Shown: in pieces, positions 16,537 to 26,336 of the stretch
How the letters are laid out: every line of letters starts with the position of its first letter
Numbering within the stretch: position 1 is the stretch's first letter
Translations under genes and position numbers: made by a program
Source: DATKRB01 sp036501425
GTDB taxonomy: Bacteria; Actinomycetota; Acidimicrobiia; Acidimicrobiales; RAAP-2
DNA: 64,000 nucleotides
Assembly: GCA_036501425.1 (NCBI GenBank)
Contig: DASYAI010000032.1
Coordinates: 1-64,000, forward strand
Direction: 5' to 3'
The notes under the pieces: model-generated
Seen by the model: the letters and a program-made list of their open reading frames with translations, nothing else
Database searches by the model: none
What the model was told of the DNA's origin: nothing

Positions 16537-17756
16537 CGTTGGCCAGCCAACGGAACCAGTGCTTCGGCGAGCTCCCGGATGAACAGGCCGACATCGGTGA
16601 CGATCCCGAGGGCCTGGTGGCTGCCCCGATCGGCAAGCTTCGTGACGACCGCCTGATTGATGTCGACACAGTACGTCTCGACCCAGGCGGGCAGGATGTT
16701 GCCGGTGGCTATGGCGTGCAGGGTCGAGGCGAGCATGACTGCGACGGTCACGCCGCTGATGAGCTCGCGCATCTTGTCGGCGGCCTCCACGACGTCGGTG
16801 ACGACGTCGGGCAGCGGACCGTCGTCTCGGAGCGATCCGGCCAAGACAAAGGGCACCGCGGCCCGGTCACATTCGTACATCACCCCGCCCGACAGCCATC
16901 CGCTGGCGACCGACGCTGCGATGGAGCCGGCGCGGCGAACCTCGTTGATCGCCCGGAGGTGATTGGCGTGGCCGTGCTCGGTCGGCGTTCCCTCGTTCAC
17001 CGAGACGCCCAGCGAGGTGCCGAGCACGTTGGACTCGATGTCATGCGTGGCGAAGCCGTTCCCGGCGAAGAGGACCTCGACCCAGCCGGCGCGCACCAAT
17101 CGGGCGAGATCGGGACCGGCCCCGGTATGGATCACGGCGGGACCGGCGACGACCAGTATCTTGCCACCGGCGGCACGGGCCGCCCGAAGCCGTTCGGCGA
17201 CCCGCGCCACCAGGAGCGTCTTGGGCTTCTCCGAGCTCACCTCCGACGCCATGAACTCGAAGGGAGTGGATCCACGCGGACGTGAGGGCGTGGTTACCGC
17301 GACCCCATCGAGACCCACCACCACCAGGTCGCCGGCGCGGACGCGGTGCATCGGGACGGTGCGGGCGGTGCTGTCTCGCACGACGAGGGCGCAGTCCATC
17401 TCGAGGTTCTCGACGGTGAGCAGTCCCTGTTCGGTCATCACCCGGGTCGGGAGGTTGGTGGTCGAGTAGAAGCCCGCCGGCAGGACGCCGTCTCGCTCGC
17501 ACGCCACCAGCCGGGCGGCGATGCGTTGCCGTCGATTGACGCCGTGGACCTGTAGGTTCTCGAGCAGGCGATCAAGAGTGGACCGGTCCAGGGCGGAGAT
17601 CTCCAACTGGACACTGCTGGCGTCGGCGTTCGTGCGGCCGATGTCGACGTCGGTCATCTCGTAGTCGGCACCGGCTTCGACGATCATGTCCAGCACCTTG
17701 GCCAGGAGTAGCGAGTCGATGATGTGGCCGGACAGCTCGACCGTCTCGGTTTCCAT
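16533..17756 (-). CDS. TIGR00300/LOR-SDH-domain ornithine cyclodeaminase-like protein
   Basis: 407 residues from ATG 17756, 5 bases after GGAGGG. The N-terminal 100 residues (VELSGHIIDSLLLAKVLDMI) are the LOR/SDH conserved domain. The rest has the Rossmann-like GGKILVVAGPAVIHTGAG and the signature LFAGNGFATHDIESN. This architecture equals the C-terminal two-thirds of cyanobacterial AgrE/ArgZ, where it makes proline and ammonia from ornithine using NAD. It differs from classical mu-crystallin-type OCD. It lies between putA and the arginine dihydrolase-like gene, which it overlaps by 4 bp, so the role as ornithine-to-proline step is strongly suggested. Confidence 0.8.
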   Translation of the reverse strand: METETVELSGHIIDSLLLAKVLDMIVEAGADYEMTDVDIGRTNADASSVQLEISALDRSTLDRLLENLQVHGVNRRQRIAARLVACERDGVLPAGFYSTTNLPTRVMTEQGLLTVENLEMDCALVVRDSTARTVPMHRVRAGDLVVVGLDGVAVTTPSRPRGSTPFEFMASEVSSEKPKTLLVARVAERLRAARAAGGKILVVAGPAVIHTGAGPDLARLVRAGWVEVLFAGNGFATHDIESNVLGTSLGVSVNEGTPTEHGHANHLRAINEVRRAGSIAASVASGWLSGGVMYECDRAAVPFVLAGSLRDDGPLPDVVTDVVEAADKMRELISGVTVAVMLASTLHAIATGNILPAWVETYCVDINQAVVTKLADRGSHQALGIVTDVGLFIRELAEALVPLAGQR

Positions 17757-17810
17757 GGTCACCCTCCATGGTGCTGGTCTCGTTCGATCATGATGGCGCC
17801 GCCCGGAGGC

Positions 17811-20800
17811 CTACCTGCTGAGGTCAAAGGGGGCATAGACGACGCTTCCATAGCGATGGAGGCTGCGACAGATGGACTGTTCACGCAGCCAGCGCGACAA
17901 TTCGAGCCTCCCATCCGAGCAGATGGGTTCGTCGATCATCGTCACGCCGGCCTGCGCAGCGGCCACGACGACCCGATCCTCAGGCTGCCCGAGGAGTCGC
18001 AGACGGGTTCCCTCGCTGCGGAGCCTTCCGGCTAGGGCCAGGTCGGTCTCGGTCTCGACCGTCGCCAGGTGGGCAAGGTCGGGCCGGGGCCTCGGGCTCG
18101 AGAAGCGGACGGGTGTCGTGGTGATGGTGGCGGCCGCTTGCGCCTTGGCCACCTCTTCTGGAGTGACCTCGGTACCGACGCGCACGGTCACCCCGGGAAC
18201 GAGGGGGCGGTAGCGCAGCTGGTTCGACTCGCTCCGGAGACCGGCCAGTTCGTTGGCATTCGAGAAGTGCTCATGCATGGCGCGCTGGTAATTGGCCGTG
18301 GCGTCTTCCACGCTGACCGTACGCCGATCGCGCCACCGGCGGAGCGACAACAGGTAGTTGGGGCCGCCCGCTTTCGCCGTCGGGCCGAAGCTCGACCGCT
18401 TCCATCCCCCAAAGGGCTGTCGGCCGACGATCGCGCCGGTGATGTGGCGGTTGACGTAGAGGTTGCCGGCTTCGACCCGGTCGATCCACGACCGTTGCTC
18501 GGTCGGGTCGAGGGATTGCAGCCCCGCTGTCAGTCCGAAGTCCACGTCGTTCTGGCAGCGAATTGCTTCGTCGAGGCCGCTCACCCGCATGACGCCGAGC
18601 ACCGGACCGAACCATTCCGAGCGATGCGCCCACGAGCCCGGCCGGACGCCGATCCGCACGCCAGGCGTCCACAGCCGTTGGCCGAGCTGACGAGGTTCGA
18701 CCAGCCACTGCTCGTGGGCGTCGAGTCTCGTCAGCGCACGCGTGAGGGCCGGGGTGACCGGGCCGACGATGGGCCCGACTTCGGTCGCCGGATCGGTGGC
18801 GGCGCCGACCCGCAGGCTCCTCGTGGCGTCGGACAGCTGTCGAAGGAACGGGCTCTTGTCGTAGACCGACGCGTCCACGATGGCCAGGCTGGCCGCCGAG
18901 CACTTCTGGCCGGCGTGGGAGAAGGCCGACCGAACGAGATCGCGTACGGCGGCGTCGATGTCGGCATTGGCCGAGATGACGAGCGAATTCTTGCCGTTGG
19001 TCTCCGCCAGGACCCGCCTACCCGGAGCCCAGTCGGCGAAGGCCCGCGCCGTGTCCCAGGACCCGGTGAGGACCACCCCCCCTACCTCGGGATGGGAGAC
19101 GAGCCGTCTGCCGGCCTCGTCGTCGTCAGTGGCCACGAGCTGGATGCAGTCCGGTTCCAAGCCGGCCCGGTGGAGCTGGCTGACCAGCACTGCCGCCGTG
19201 GCTCGAGCCTCGGGACTCGGTTTGAGGATAACCGTGTTCCCGGCAGCGAGCGCGGCGAAGACACCGCCGGCCGGGATGGCGAAGGGGAAGTTCCACGGCG
19301 GGGCGACGACGACGATGCCGAGACGCTCGCTCTCGGTGGATGAGCCCAGCGAGTCGAGGAGTTCGATCCCGTGCGCGTACCAGCGGGCATAGTCGATGGC
19401 CTCGGAGACCTCGGGGTCACCTTCGGCGAAGGTCTTTCCTGCTTCGTGCGCCATCGCGGCAAGGGCATCGCGTCGACCGTCGACCATGTGCTCGGCCGCC
19501 GCCAACAGCAGTGCGCTCCGCCGATCTCCCGACTGCCTGCTCCAGTGCTCGAGGGCCGCGGCCGATCGAGCCACGGCGGCGTCCACCTCACCCACGCCGA
19601 CAGGGTCCGGCGCCCCCCGGACCGGGGCACGGAGGGTGGCGAAAGCCCAGGACCGGTTGGCGGGAACGGTGAGATCGGTGTCCGCCTCGTTGGTGAACCC
19701 TGTGCCCTCAGAGGAGCTCGCTGGCGCCGTGCGATCCTGGAACTGCCTCGGCACCGTGGAGACATGGTGACGGCCGGCGACCGCCTCGGCGAACCGTGCC
19801 GTCTGCTCACTCCAGGCGGCACTGCCCGGAGTGAGGTCGAGGGCGTGACGGAGGAAGCCATCGGGAGTGGTGTTCTCGTCCAGGCGCCGGGCCAGGTACG
19901 CCATCGCCGTGTGGAACTCTGAGCGCGAGGTGACGGGCAGGTAGACGAGCACGTTGCCCACCCGCCCCACCAGCTCGTCGGCCTGGTCGTCGGCCATGCC
20001 GGCCAGCATCTCGATGGTGATCGATCCTTCGAGCTGCTCGCCAACCGTCAGCGCGTAGGCCAGATCGAGCAGGTTGTGGGAGGCCACGCCGACGTGGGTG
20101 ATCCCGGCGGCAGCCGCCATGACGAGCCGCTCGAGGAGCCGCTTGTAGGACGCGTCGGTCTCCGTCTTGGTCGGATAGGTGGACGATGGCCAGCAGTGCT
20201 GCTCGGCCTCCACGTGTTCCATCGCCAGATTTGCACCCTTGACCAGTCGGATCCGGATCGGCGCGCCGCCCGCGGCTTGGCGGGCGCTCGCCCATTCGAG
20301 CAGCCCATCGAGTGCTCGATGACTGTCGGGCAGGTACGCCTGGATGGCGATGCCCGCCGTGAGCCCGGCAAATTCTGGCTCACCGAGGACGTGGGTGAAC
20401 AGGGTCACCGTCAGGTCGAGGTCACTGTGCTCCTCCATATCCAAGGTGATGAGCTTGTTCGGCTTCTGCGCCGAGGCGGCCCGATACAGGGACCTGAGCG
20501 GCTCGGCCGCTCGGGTCAGTGAGCCCTCGAAGTCGATGAGGGAAGGCCCAGGTGCGATGGCCGACATCTTCACCGATACGCAGCGGACGTCGGGGCGCCG
20601 CAACAGCGATTCGAGCTGGGCTCGACGATGCTCGGCCTCGTCCCAACCGAGGACGGCCTCACCGAGGATGTTGAGATTCGGCGTCCGCCCGCCCCGACGG
20701 AGGCGGCGTAGCTGGTGGGCGAGCGGTCGGGCTTCGAGCGGGGCCACGAACGGCCTCGTGTCGAGGCGAATCCGTGCCTTGGCCATAGCGACGATTGGTC

Positions 20801-21113
20801 GGGGTGCGATCTGTCCGGTAGCCGCCGCCACCCGGAGCAGGTACTGGTCGATCCGTGGCAGGGCGGAGAGATCCGTTGCAGCAATTTGGGCGAGTTGCCG
20901 TGCCGCGGCCTCCGGAGCGACCGGTCGGAGCACCCGGTCGGCGAGCGAGAAGACCAGGCGGGGCCCGCTGGTGTGGGTGAGCAGGCGCCGGAGTCGTCGA
21001 CGGCGGTGGGCCGACCATCCTCCCTGCCGGCGCACAGCCCCGTCGAGCAGCGACTCGGCGAGCGCGATGGAGCGCTCGATCCGTGTCGTATCGGCCGTCT
21101 CGATCAAGTCCAA
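17811..21113 (-). CDS. putA: Bifunctional proline dehydrogenase / L-glutamate-gamma-semialdehyde dehydrogenase
   Basis: 1100 residues. The flavin proline dehydrogenase barrel spans about 120-440 (VSVKMSAIAPGPSL, IRIRLVKGANLAMEHVEA, THVGVASHNLLDLAYAL). The aldehyde dehydrogenase domain spans about 520-960 (VVVAPPWNFPFAIPAGG, VVLTGSWDTARAFADW, ETNGKNSLVI) with nucleophile Cys738 in SHAGQKCSAASLA. There is no N-terminal ribbon-helix-helix, so it is not a PutA autorepressor. It oxidises proline to pyrroline-5-carboxylate and then glutamate, feeding electrons to quinone and NADH. It is the first gene of the three-gene operon and supplies the last two steps of the predicted arginine-to-glutamate route. 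Confidence 0.95.
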   Translation of the reverse strand: MDLIETADTTRIERSIALAESLLDGAVRRQGGWSAHRRRRLRRLLTHTSGPRLVFSLADRVLRPVAPEAAARQLAQIAATDLSALPRIDQYLLRVAAATGQIAPRPIVAMAKARIRLDTRPFVAPLEARPLAHQLRRLRRGGRTPNLNILGEAVLGWDEAEHRRAQLESLLRRPDVRCVSVKMSAIAPGPSLIDFEGSLTRAAEPLRSLYRAASAQKPNKLITLDMEEHSDLDLTVTLFTHVLGEPEFAGLTAGIAIQAYLPDSHRALDGLLEWASARQAAGGAPIRIRLVKGANLAMEHVEAEQHCWPSSTYPTKTETDASYKRLLERLVMAAAAGITHVGVASHNLLDLAYALTVGEQLEGSITIEMLAGMADDQADELVGRVGNVLVYLPVTSRSEFHTAMAYLARRLDENTTPDGFLRHALDLTPGSAAWSEQTARFAEAVAGRHHVSTVPRQFQDRTAPASSSEGTGFTNEADTDLTVPANRSWAFATLRAPVRGAPDPVGVGEVDAAVARSAAALEHWSRQSGDRRSALLLAAAEHMVDGRRDALAAMAHEAGKTFAEGDPEVSEAIDYARWYAHGIELLDSLGSSTESERLGIVVVAPPWNFPFAIPAGGVFAALAAGNTVILKPSPEARATAAVLVSQLHRAGLEPDCIQLVATDDDEAGRRLVSHPEVGGVVLTGSWDTARAFADWAPGRRVLAETNGKNSLVISANADIDAAVRDLVRSAFSHAGQKCSAASLAIVDASVYDKSPFLRQLSDATRSLRVGAATDPATEVGPIVGPVTPALTRALTRLDAHEQWLVEPRQLGQRLWTPGVRIGVRPGSWAHRSEWFGPVLGVMRVSGLDEAIRCQNDVDFGLTAGLQSLDPTEQRSWIDRVEAGNLYVNRHITGAIVGRQPFGGWKRSSFGPTAKAGGPNYLLSLRRWRDRRTVSVEDATANYQRAMHEHFSNANELAGLRSESNQLRYRPLVPGVTVRVGTEVTPEEVAKAQAAATITTTPVRFSSPRPRPDLAHLATVETETDLALAGRLRSEGTRLRLLGQPEDRVVVAAAQAGVTMIDEPICSDGRLELSRWLREQSICRSLHRYGSVVYAPFDLSR

Positions 21114-21304
21114 TGGGCACCGTCCCGAAATCCCGGTGACTCGAGGTTAATATCTGCCATCGGGCGGCTTGACCCGGGTCTCCGTCCCGACGGACAGCTG
21201 CAATCGTCACGCCGTTGCCCGAAGGGAGGTGGACCACCTCGAGCGCACCGTGCACCGGTCGTGTCTCTGGCTGGGGCGAGGTGGGGGCACCGGGGAGAAC
21301 CGAC

Positions 21305-22714
21305 ATGGGGCCACCGGGTGAAGCAGAATCACTGGCGGTGCATCTGGTTCGTACGCGTCGCCCTGTCGCCTCGGCTCTGGCCCTGCTCTGGGCGGCGATT
21401 GTCCTGGCCGGGTGCACCTCCGGCTCCCCCATATCGGGCAAGGCCACGACCACGGTGGCGCCCACCACGGCATCGTCTCCGTCCTCGAGCTCGGCCACGA
21501 CCGTACCGGCGCCCTCCCTCGCCTCGGTGACGTGGAAGGCTGCGGTCAGCGGCGCGGTGTACGCCCAGCCACTGATCGTCGGCGATCGCGTGTTCGTCGC
21601 CACGGAGGAGGACGACGTCTACGCGCTGTCCCTGGGCACCGGCAAGGTGCTCTGGCAGGCCAACATCGGCACCCCGCTCACCGAGGTGGCGCAGTTCGCC
21701 GGTTGCGGCGATATCGATCCCCTCGGCATCACCTCCACGCCGGTCATCGACGAGAAGACCGACAGGTTGTACGTGGTCGGCGAGATCAGCAACGGTGCCG
21801 ATCCGCCCACGGTCCACCGGGAACTCGTGGGCTTCGACGTCGCAACCGGTTCGGTCGTCCAGTCGACGGACGTGGATCCGACCGGTGGTGGTGATACCCC
21901 GCTCGACCTTCTGCAACGGGCCGGTTTGGCCATCGACGGCGGCCGAGTCGATGTCGGGTTTGGTGGCCAGTATGGCGACTGCGGCTTTTACCACGGCTGG
22001 GTGGTCGGGGCCAGCGTCACTGCGGGGGTGCCGAACATCGAGTTCGACGCGACGCCCGGCGGTAGCGGCGGAGCGATCTGGCAGGGTGGCGGTCCACCGT
22101 CGGTGGACCCGCTCGGCAACCTCTACGTGGTCACCGGAAACCAGAACTCCCAGGGAACCGCTGGGAACTACGAGAGCGTGATCAAGCTCTCTTCCGGGCT
22201 CGTCCCAGAGGCCTCCTTCCGTGATAGCGCCGCAGTGGACGATGAGGACTTCGGCACGAGCACCCCACTGCTCCTGCCGAATGGAACCCTGTTCACGGTG
22301 GGCAAGACCGACATCGGCTACGTGCTGCGGCAGTCGGACCTGAGCCAGGTCGCGGCGATCCCCGGCATCTGTGGCAGCAATCCGGACGGCCGGATTGCTT
22401 TTGGCGGGGCGACCGACGCCGCCTACGTGCCCTGCCGGGGTGGAGGCATCCAGGAGGTCGACCTGGCTACCGCCAGCCTGGGCTGGAGAGCGGGCGCCGT
22501 CAACAGCAGCCCCATCCTGGGCGCCGGCAGTCTCTGGGCCCTTTCCTACCCCGGCGGGACCCTGCAAGCTCTCAATCCGGCCACCGGAGCAGTCGAGCAA
22601 TCCACCACCGTCGGTCGGGCGGCCAACTTCGCCACGCCCGCGTACGCCAACGGACTGCTGGTGGTGGCGAACGCCGTGGGCTCAGTGGTTGCGTTCGGTC
22701 AGGCGTCGCGGTGA
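21305..22714 (+). CDS. Secreted PQQ-like beta-propeller lipoprotein
   Basis: 469 residues from ATG 21305 (GGGAG at 7 bases; GTG 21338 is a possible later start). A signal sequence ends in the lipobox IVLAGC, followed by a Ser/Thr/Pro-rich linker, so the protein should be lipid-anchored outside the membrane. The body has repeated WD-like/PQQ-like blades: GDRVFVATEEDDVYALSLGTG, DEKTDRLYVVGEI, DPLGNLYVVTGNQNSQG, VEQSTTVGRAANFATPAY. There is no clear PQQ-binding or metal motif. Function is unknown. Divergent from putA, with about 190 bp between them. Confidence 0.85.
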   Translation: MGPPGEAESLAVHLVRTRRPVASALALLWAAIVLAGCTSGSPISGKATTTVAPTTASSPSSSSATTVPAPSLASVTWKAAVSGAVYAQPLIVGDRVFVATEEDDVYALSLGTGKVLWQANIGTPLTEVAQFAGCGDIDPLGITSTPVIDEKTDRLYVVGEISNGADPPTVHRELVGFDVATGSVVQSTDVDPTGGGDTPLDLLQRAGLAIDGGRVDVGFGGQYGDCGFYHGWVVGASVTAGVPNIEFDATPGGSGGAIWQGGGPPSVDPLGNLYVVTGNQNSQGTAGNYESVIKLSSGLVPEASFRDSAAVDDEDFGTSTPLLLPNGTLFTVGKTDIGYVLRQSDLSQVAAIPGICGSNPDGRIAFGGATDAAYVPCRGGGIQEVDLATASLGWRAGAVNSSPILGAGSLWALSYPGGTLQALNPATGAVEQSTTVGRAANFATPAYANGLLVVANAVGSVVAFGQASR

Positions 22715-22772
22715 TTCGCCCGGGCGTCGCACCCGACCTGGATCCCGTCGTGATGGGGTCGATGGCCGACGG

Positions 22773-23585
22773 TCACGCTGCCTGGGCCGGCTGGGGATCG
22801 GAGAGCCATGCCAGTGAGCGTTGGTGCAGCTCGACGCTTCGGATCCCTTCGAGGTGGTCTATCCCCGGGTGGTCGGATACCCGCACTCGTTCGGCAGCGT
22901 CCGGATAATGGTCGCGGCGCGCTTCTCGGAAGTGCAGCGCCCCGTCGACGGGCACGTGGAAGTCCTCCTGTCCGCACTCGAAGGCGATGGCCGGGCCGTG
23001 GAAGTAGGCGTCGAGGTGGGTGAGCGGGTCGAGACGGTCGAAGAGCCACTGCGCGTAGGCGTCCGCGTGCCCCTGGGGGAGCGGCTTGGCCGGGTCGTCG
23101 AAACCATGCATGCCGGGCGACGTCCAATCCGGTGAGGCGACGATCGCGGCCACCCTCTCCACCCGATGGTCGATCCCGGCCAGAGCGACGGCGGCCTCGC
23201 CTCCCAGCGAAATCCCCCCGGCCACCACACTCGGGCCGGCACCCAGGGAGTCGAAGGCCCAGTCGATCACTCGCAGGGCATCAAGCGTGGTCTGGCCGAG
23301 GATCGGCCATTTGAAGCGGCGGTAGGCGCCAAACACCCGGGCTCGGATCTCCTCCGGCGGCTCCGTGCCGCGCTCGCCGTGCTGCCAGAGATCGAAGCTG
23401 ACCGCAACGAATCCCGCCCCGGCCAAGTCGTCGAGGAATGGTGCCACTCCTTCCTTGCTGAGGCCCAATGCCGGCAGCCACAGCGCCACCGAGGCCCCTT
23501 CGGCCCGTTGCGGCTCCTTCCACATCACCGGGATGTGGTCGACCATCCTGGTGGGCAGGAGCGGTGCGACGTCGTCGGTTGCCAT
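22773..23585 (-). CDS. Alpha/beta hydrolase (dienelactone hydrolase/acetyl-xylan-esterase type)
   Basis: 270 residues if started at ATG 23585, 5 bases after GGGAGG; upstream ATG 23666 lacks a site. The Ser nucleophile elbow is AGGISLGGEAAVALAG, the acid lies in the DHRVERVAAIVASPDW to ECGQEDFHVPVDGA segment, and the His is near the end (SDHPGIDHLEG). The size and DHLEG end resemble actinobacterial 'alpha/beta fold hydrolase' esterases without a proven substrate. It converges with the lipoprotein gene. Confidence 0.85.
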   Translation of the reverse strand: MATDDVAPLLPTRMVDHIPVMWKEPQRAEGASVALWLPALGLSKEGVAPFLDDLAGAGFVAVSFDLWQHGERGTEPPEEIRARVFGAYRRFKWPILGQTTLDALRVIDWAFDSLGAGPSVVAGGISLGGEAAVALAGIDHRVERVAAIVASPDWTSPGMHGFDDPAKPLPQGHADAYAQWLFDRLDPLTHLDAYFHGPAIAFECGQEDFHVPVDGALHFREARRDHYPDAAERVRVSDHPGIDHLEGIRSVELHQRSLAWLSDPQPAQAA

Positions 23586-23886
23586 CGGGTCCTCCCTTCT
23601 CGCGGTGCGCGCCTGTGGCAGTCGCGGAGCACCCAGCACCGGGTGGGCGCAAATCGGACGTTTCATTGTTCCCGGTGGGACACCAGCGAATCATCTCGGG
23701 CAGGGCCGAGCCAGGGCGCACCGGTCTGCAAGACGCCCTGCCAGCTCGTTGGACTGTCTGTCGGACGCAACCCGGGATGCTCGATTCCTGCGTGTGGTCC
23801 ACGGGGCGGCCGGGTACCACGCAAAGAGGCGTTGAGATGCGCCGCCGTAAGGCGCGGCCAACGATCCCAAGGAGGAGGTCCGAGGC
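23586..23886. other. Intergenic region with promoters for hydrolase and CBS gene
   Basis: About 300 bases between divergent genes. No protein-like frame was found. A small stem GCGCCGCCGTAAGGCGC occurs near 23838-23855, and AAGGAGGAGG lies before the CBS gene. Nothing else stands out. Confidence 0.45.
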
Positions 23887-24309
23887 ATGGCCCAAACCAT
23901 TCAAGACGTGATGACCGCCCATCCAATGGCGCTGTCGTCCGCGATGTCGATCGGTGACGCGGCGAGAGCAATGCGCGAGCGGGACTTGGGCGACGTGATC
24001 GTGGTGGACGATCAGAGCGCGTTGTGCGGGATCGTGACCGATCGTGACATGGTCGTTCGAGCCGTGGCCGACGACCGCAACCCGAGCGAGGTCCGCCTCG
24101 GCGACATCTGCAGTCGGGATCTCACCACTGTCGACGCCTCCGCGTCGGTGAAGGACGCCGTCAAGCTGATGCGGGAACGGGCATTGCGGCGCTTGCCGGT
24201 TGTTGAGCACGGCCGACCGGTGGGCATCGTTTCGCTGGGCGACCTGGCCATCGAGCGGGATCCCGATTCCGCCTTGGCCGATATCAGCACCGCACCGTCC
24301 AACACCTGA
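23887..24309 (+). CDS. Paired CBS-domain protein
   Basis: 140 residues made of two CBS motifs: residues 5-65 (VMTAHPMALSSAMSIGDAA, CGIVTDRDMVVRAV) and 70-125 (ICSRDLTTVDASASVKDAV, RLPVVEHGRPVGIVSLGDLA). Stand-alone CBS pairs bind adenine nucleotides and tune partner enzymes or transporters. The ribosome-binding site is AAGGAGGAGG, 10 bases from ATG. No neighbour offers an obvious partner; the strand-opposed genes beyond are relics. Confidence 0.9.
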   Translation: MAQTIQDVMTAHPMALSSAMSIGDAARAMRERDLGDVIVVDDQSALCGIVTDRDMVVRAVADDRNPSEVRLGDICSRDLTTVDASASVKDAVKLMRERALRRLPVVEHGRPVGIVSLGDLAIERDPDSALADISTAPSNT

Positions 24310-24343
24310 GAGGAGGACCTCACCGCCGAAGGGCCAGACGACC

Positions 24344-25193
24344 TCATTCCGCCCGGAGCACCAGAGACGTGCGTGTCCGAGCAGCCATGCGTCCCGGCAC
24401 CGCTGCCACCAGGTTGGCCAATACGAGTGCCGCGACCGCGACGATCTCGACGACCGGCACCGAGGGTTCGGGGACCGCGTAGATGGCACGGGCGAACAGG
24501 TCCCAAAACCATCGTCCAAGGGCGATACCGATCGGCACGCCGAGGGCGATGCCGATGAGTGCGGCAACCGGTGCCTGACAAGCGACCGTAATGGCCAGCG
24601 GGCGGCGGGTGAAGCCGAGGGTCTTGAGGAGAGCGAAGGAGCGCCGCCGCCTGCGGACTGATGCGGCCAGGGTGAGTCCGAGAGCGACGACGGCACCGAC
24701 AGCGAGCGCGGCTGCCAGTATGGCCGGGGTGGCACCGGTCGACTGGTAGTTCACTATCTCTGCGGGTCGCTGGACGCCGATGACTTGGTAGACGTCGCCT
24801 TGCTCTGCAGGGTCGGCAGCCATCGCTCTGTTCGCCGTCGTGACGATCCGTCGGAGAGAAGCGAGACCAGCGGCCGGTGTGAGGCCATTGCGGAGCCGGA
24901 CGACCTCGACGTCTTGGCCGTCCAGATTCGGGTCGGGTTGCGTGATCGCCCTCCTGAAGGCGGGTGGCTCGATGCCGCCAGAGATCATTGCTCCGGTCCC
25001 CATGGATGTATGGAGGGTCCCACTGGTCCCGATCGCGGGCAGGGTCGCCGTGCCCACGATGGTGAGCGGGGTCGGCGGGATGTAGACCGGAGCGTCATTG
25101 GGCGAGCCGTAGCTCACCATGACAGTGTCACCGACCTTCTTGTGCAGCGCGGCGAGGGTGGCCGAACCGAGGACGATCTGGCCCCGTCGGCGC
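24344..25193 (-). pseudogene. FtsX-like ABC permease, C-terminal half
   Basis: From about 25190 to the stop at 24344 the frame reads RRGQIVLGSATLAALHKKVG, a periplasmic MacB-like stretch, and then the FtsX core. The latter has LAVGAVVALGLTLAASVRRR, RRSFALLKTLGFTRR and the final helices VVEIVAVAALVLANLVAA with MAARTRTSLVLRAE. The N-terminal half is missing. Just upstream the frame runs into the 3'-truncated jetD-like gene, joined at about 25190-25195. No ribosome-binding site or start exists, so this is a relic. Confidence 0.8.
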
Positions 25194-26322
25194 GGAAGGC
25201 GGCAGCCAGCTCGGGGTCCCACGGGGTGTCCACGCAGTCGCGGGTGTCGACGTCGAGCGCGAGGCCCGCGGCCTCGGCCTGTGCCAATGCGGCGGCGTAG
25301 TCGGCCGCGGTCATCCGCCACGGCCGGGCGCCGGTCGTTCGCATGCGGGCACAGATGGCAATGCCCGGAGCGTCGAAGTCGCCGTGGTAGCGCAGGTCGG
25401 CCCCGCTGCGCAGGAGTTGGGTGAGCAGTTCGGTGACCGCGGTCGACGGGTTGCCGTTGCCGGCGACCACACATACCGACAGGCGCCGCTCCACCGCCGC
25501 TTCGACGAGCCGGGGGTTCTCCACCACGAAGACCGGCGAGGCTGCCGGTACGGTCAGCGGATGGCTCCGGAGCGCGAGCAACGTGATGTGCACCGGCAGG
25601 CCACCCTCAGTGGCCGCCCGGGTCTGGCGGTCCAGCGGGGATGCGCCGACGACCGGCAGGCGCCAGGTCAGCACCGGGGCCGAAACGCGGTCGGGAACGA
25701 TGCCGGCGGCCTCCCACAGCTCTCGGCCGTCGAGCGGTCCCACCACCTGGCGCAGGGCGGGGACGATCAGGGCCGCCCGTCGGGTACCCGAGTCGAGGGC
25801 GTGTGCCGACCCGTACAGCTGGGCCGCCAGCTCGGTGCGGCCGACGTCCCGGACCGGCAACTGGTCGAGGAGTCGGCGGACGTCGGCGACGAGGCCGACG
25901 ATCGCCGCCGCGCCGAGGTCGGCGACGAGGCCGCGGCCTCGCACCTCCTCGGCCCAGCCGGTGGCCCAGACCTCCGGCCAGGCGGCGACCGAACGGGTGA
26001 GGGCGGCCCGGGCGTCGGCGCGGCGCCGGGCCACGAGCTCGCGCCTCCGGACTGCCTCGTCCCCCGGCGGATGTCCGAGTCGGGTCAGGGCATCGTCGAG
26101 ATCGGTACCGACGGCCCGGCGTACGAGTGCGGTCTCCAGCTCCTCCAGCCGCACCCGGGCCGCCGGCGGAGACCCGAGGAGCGAGGTCAGCGCCAGTGCC
26201 CCGGCTCGGTCGAGCGCCGGCCGAGCGACGGTGCCGCCGGAGGGGGCCCCGCCACGGTCAAGGCGGTGTCGCGCGGCAGCCCAGAACGGGCCCAGGCTGG
26301 GCTCCAGCAGCGACGCCGGCAC
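25194..26322 (-). pseudogene. Type III Wadjet JetD-like (TIGR02679/DUF2399) gene, 3'-truncated
   Basis: From GTG 26322 about 376 residues match the TIGR02679 family, the JetD subunit of type III Wadjet plasmid-defence systems. The N-terminus is PASLLEPSLGPFWAAARHRL. The C-terminal Toprim-like (DUF2399) region has VFVVENPRLVEAAVERR, VVAGNGNPSTAVTELL and the acidic motif YHGDFDAPGIAICARM. The frame is intact to TPWDPELAAAFRADG. There it fuses to the permease relic, losing roughly the last 25 residues. It starts 14 bp after the JetB-like relic. The SMC-like JetC gene is absent. Confidence 0.7.
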
Positions 26323-26336
26323 TTGGCGTGCCCGGC

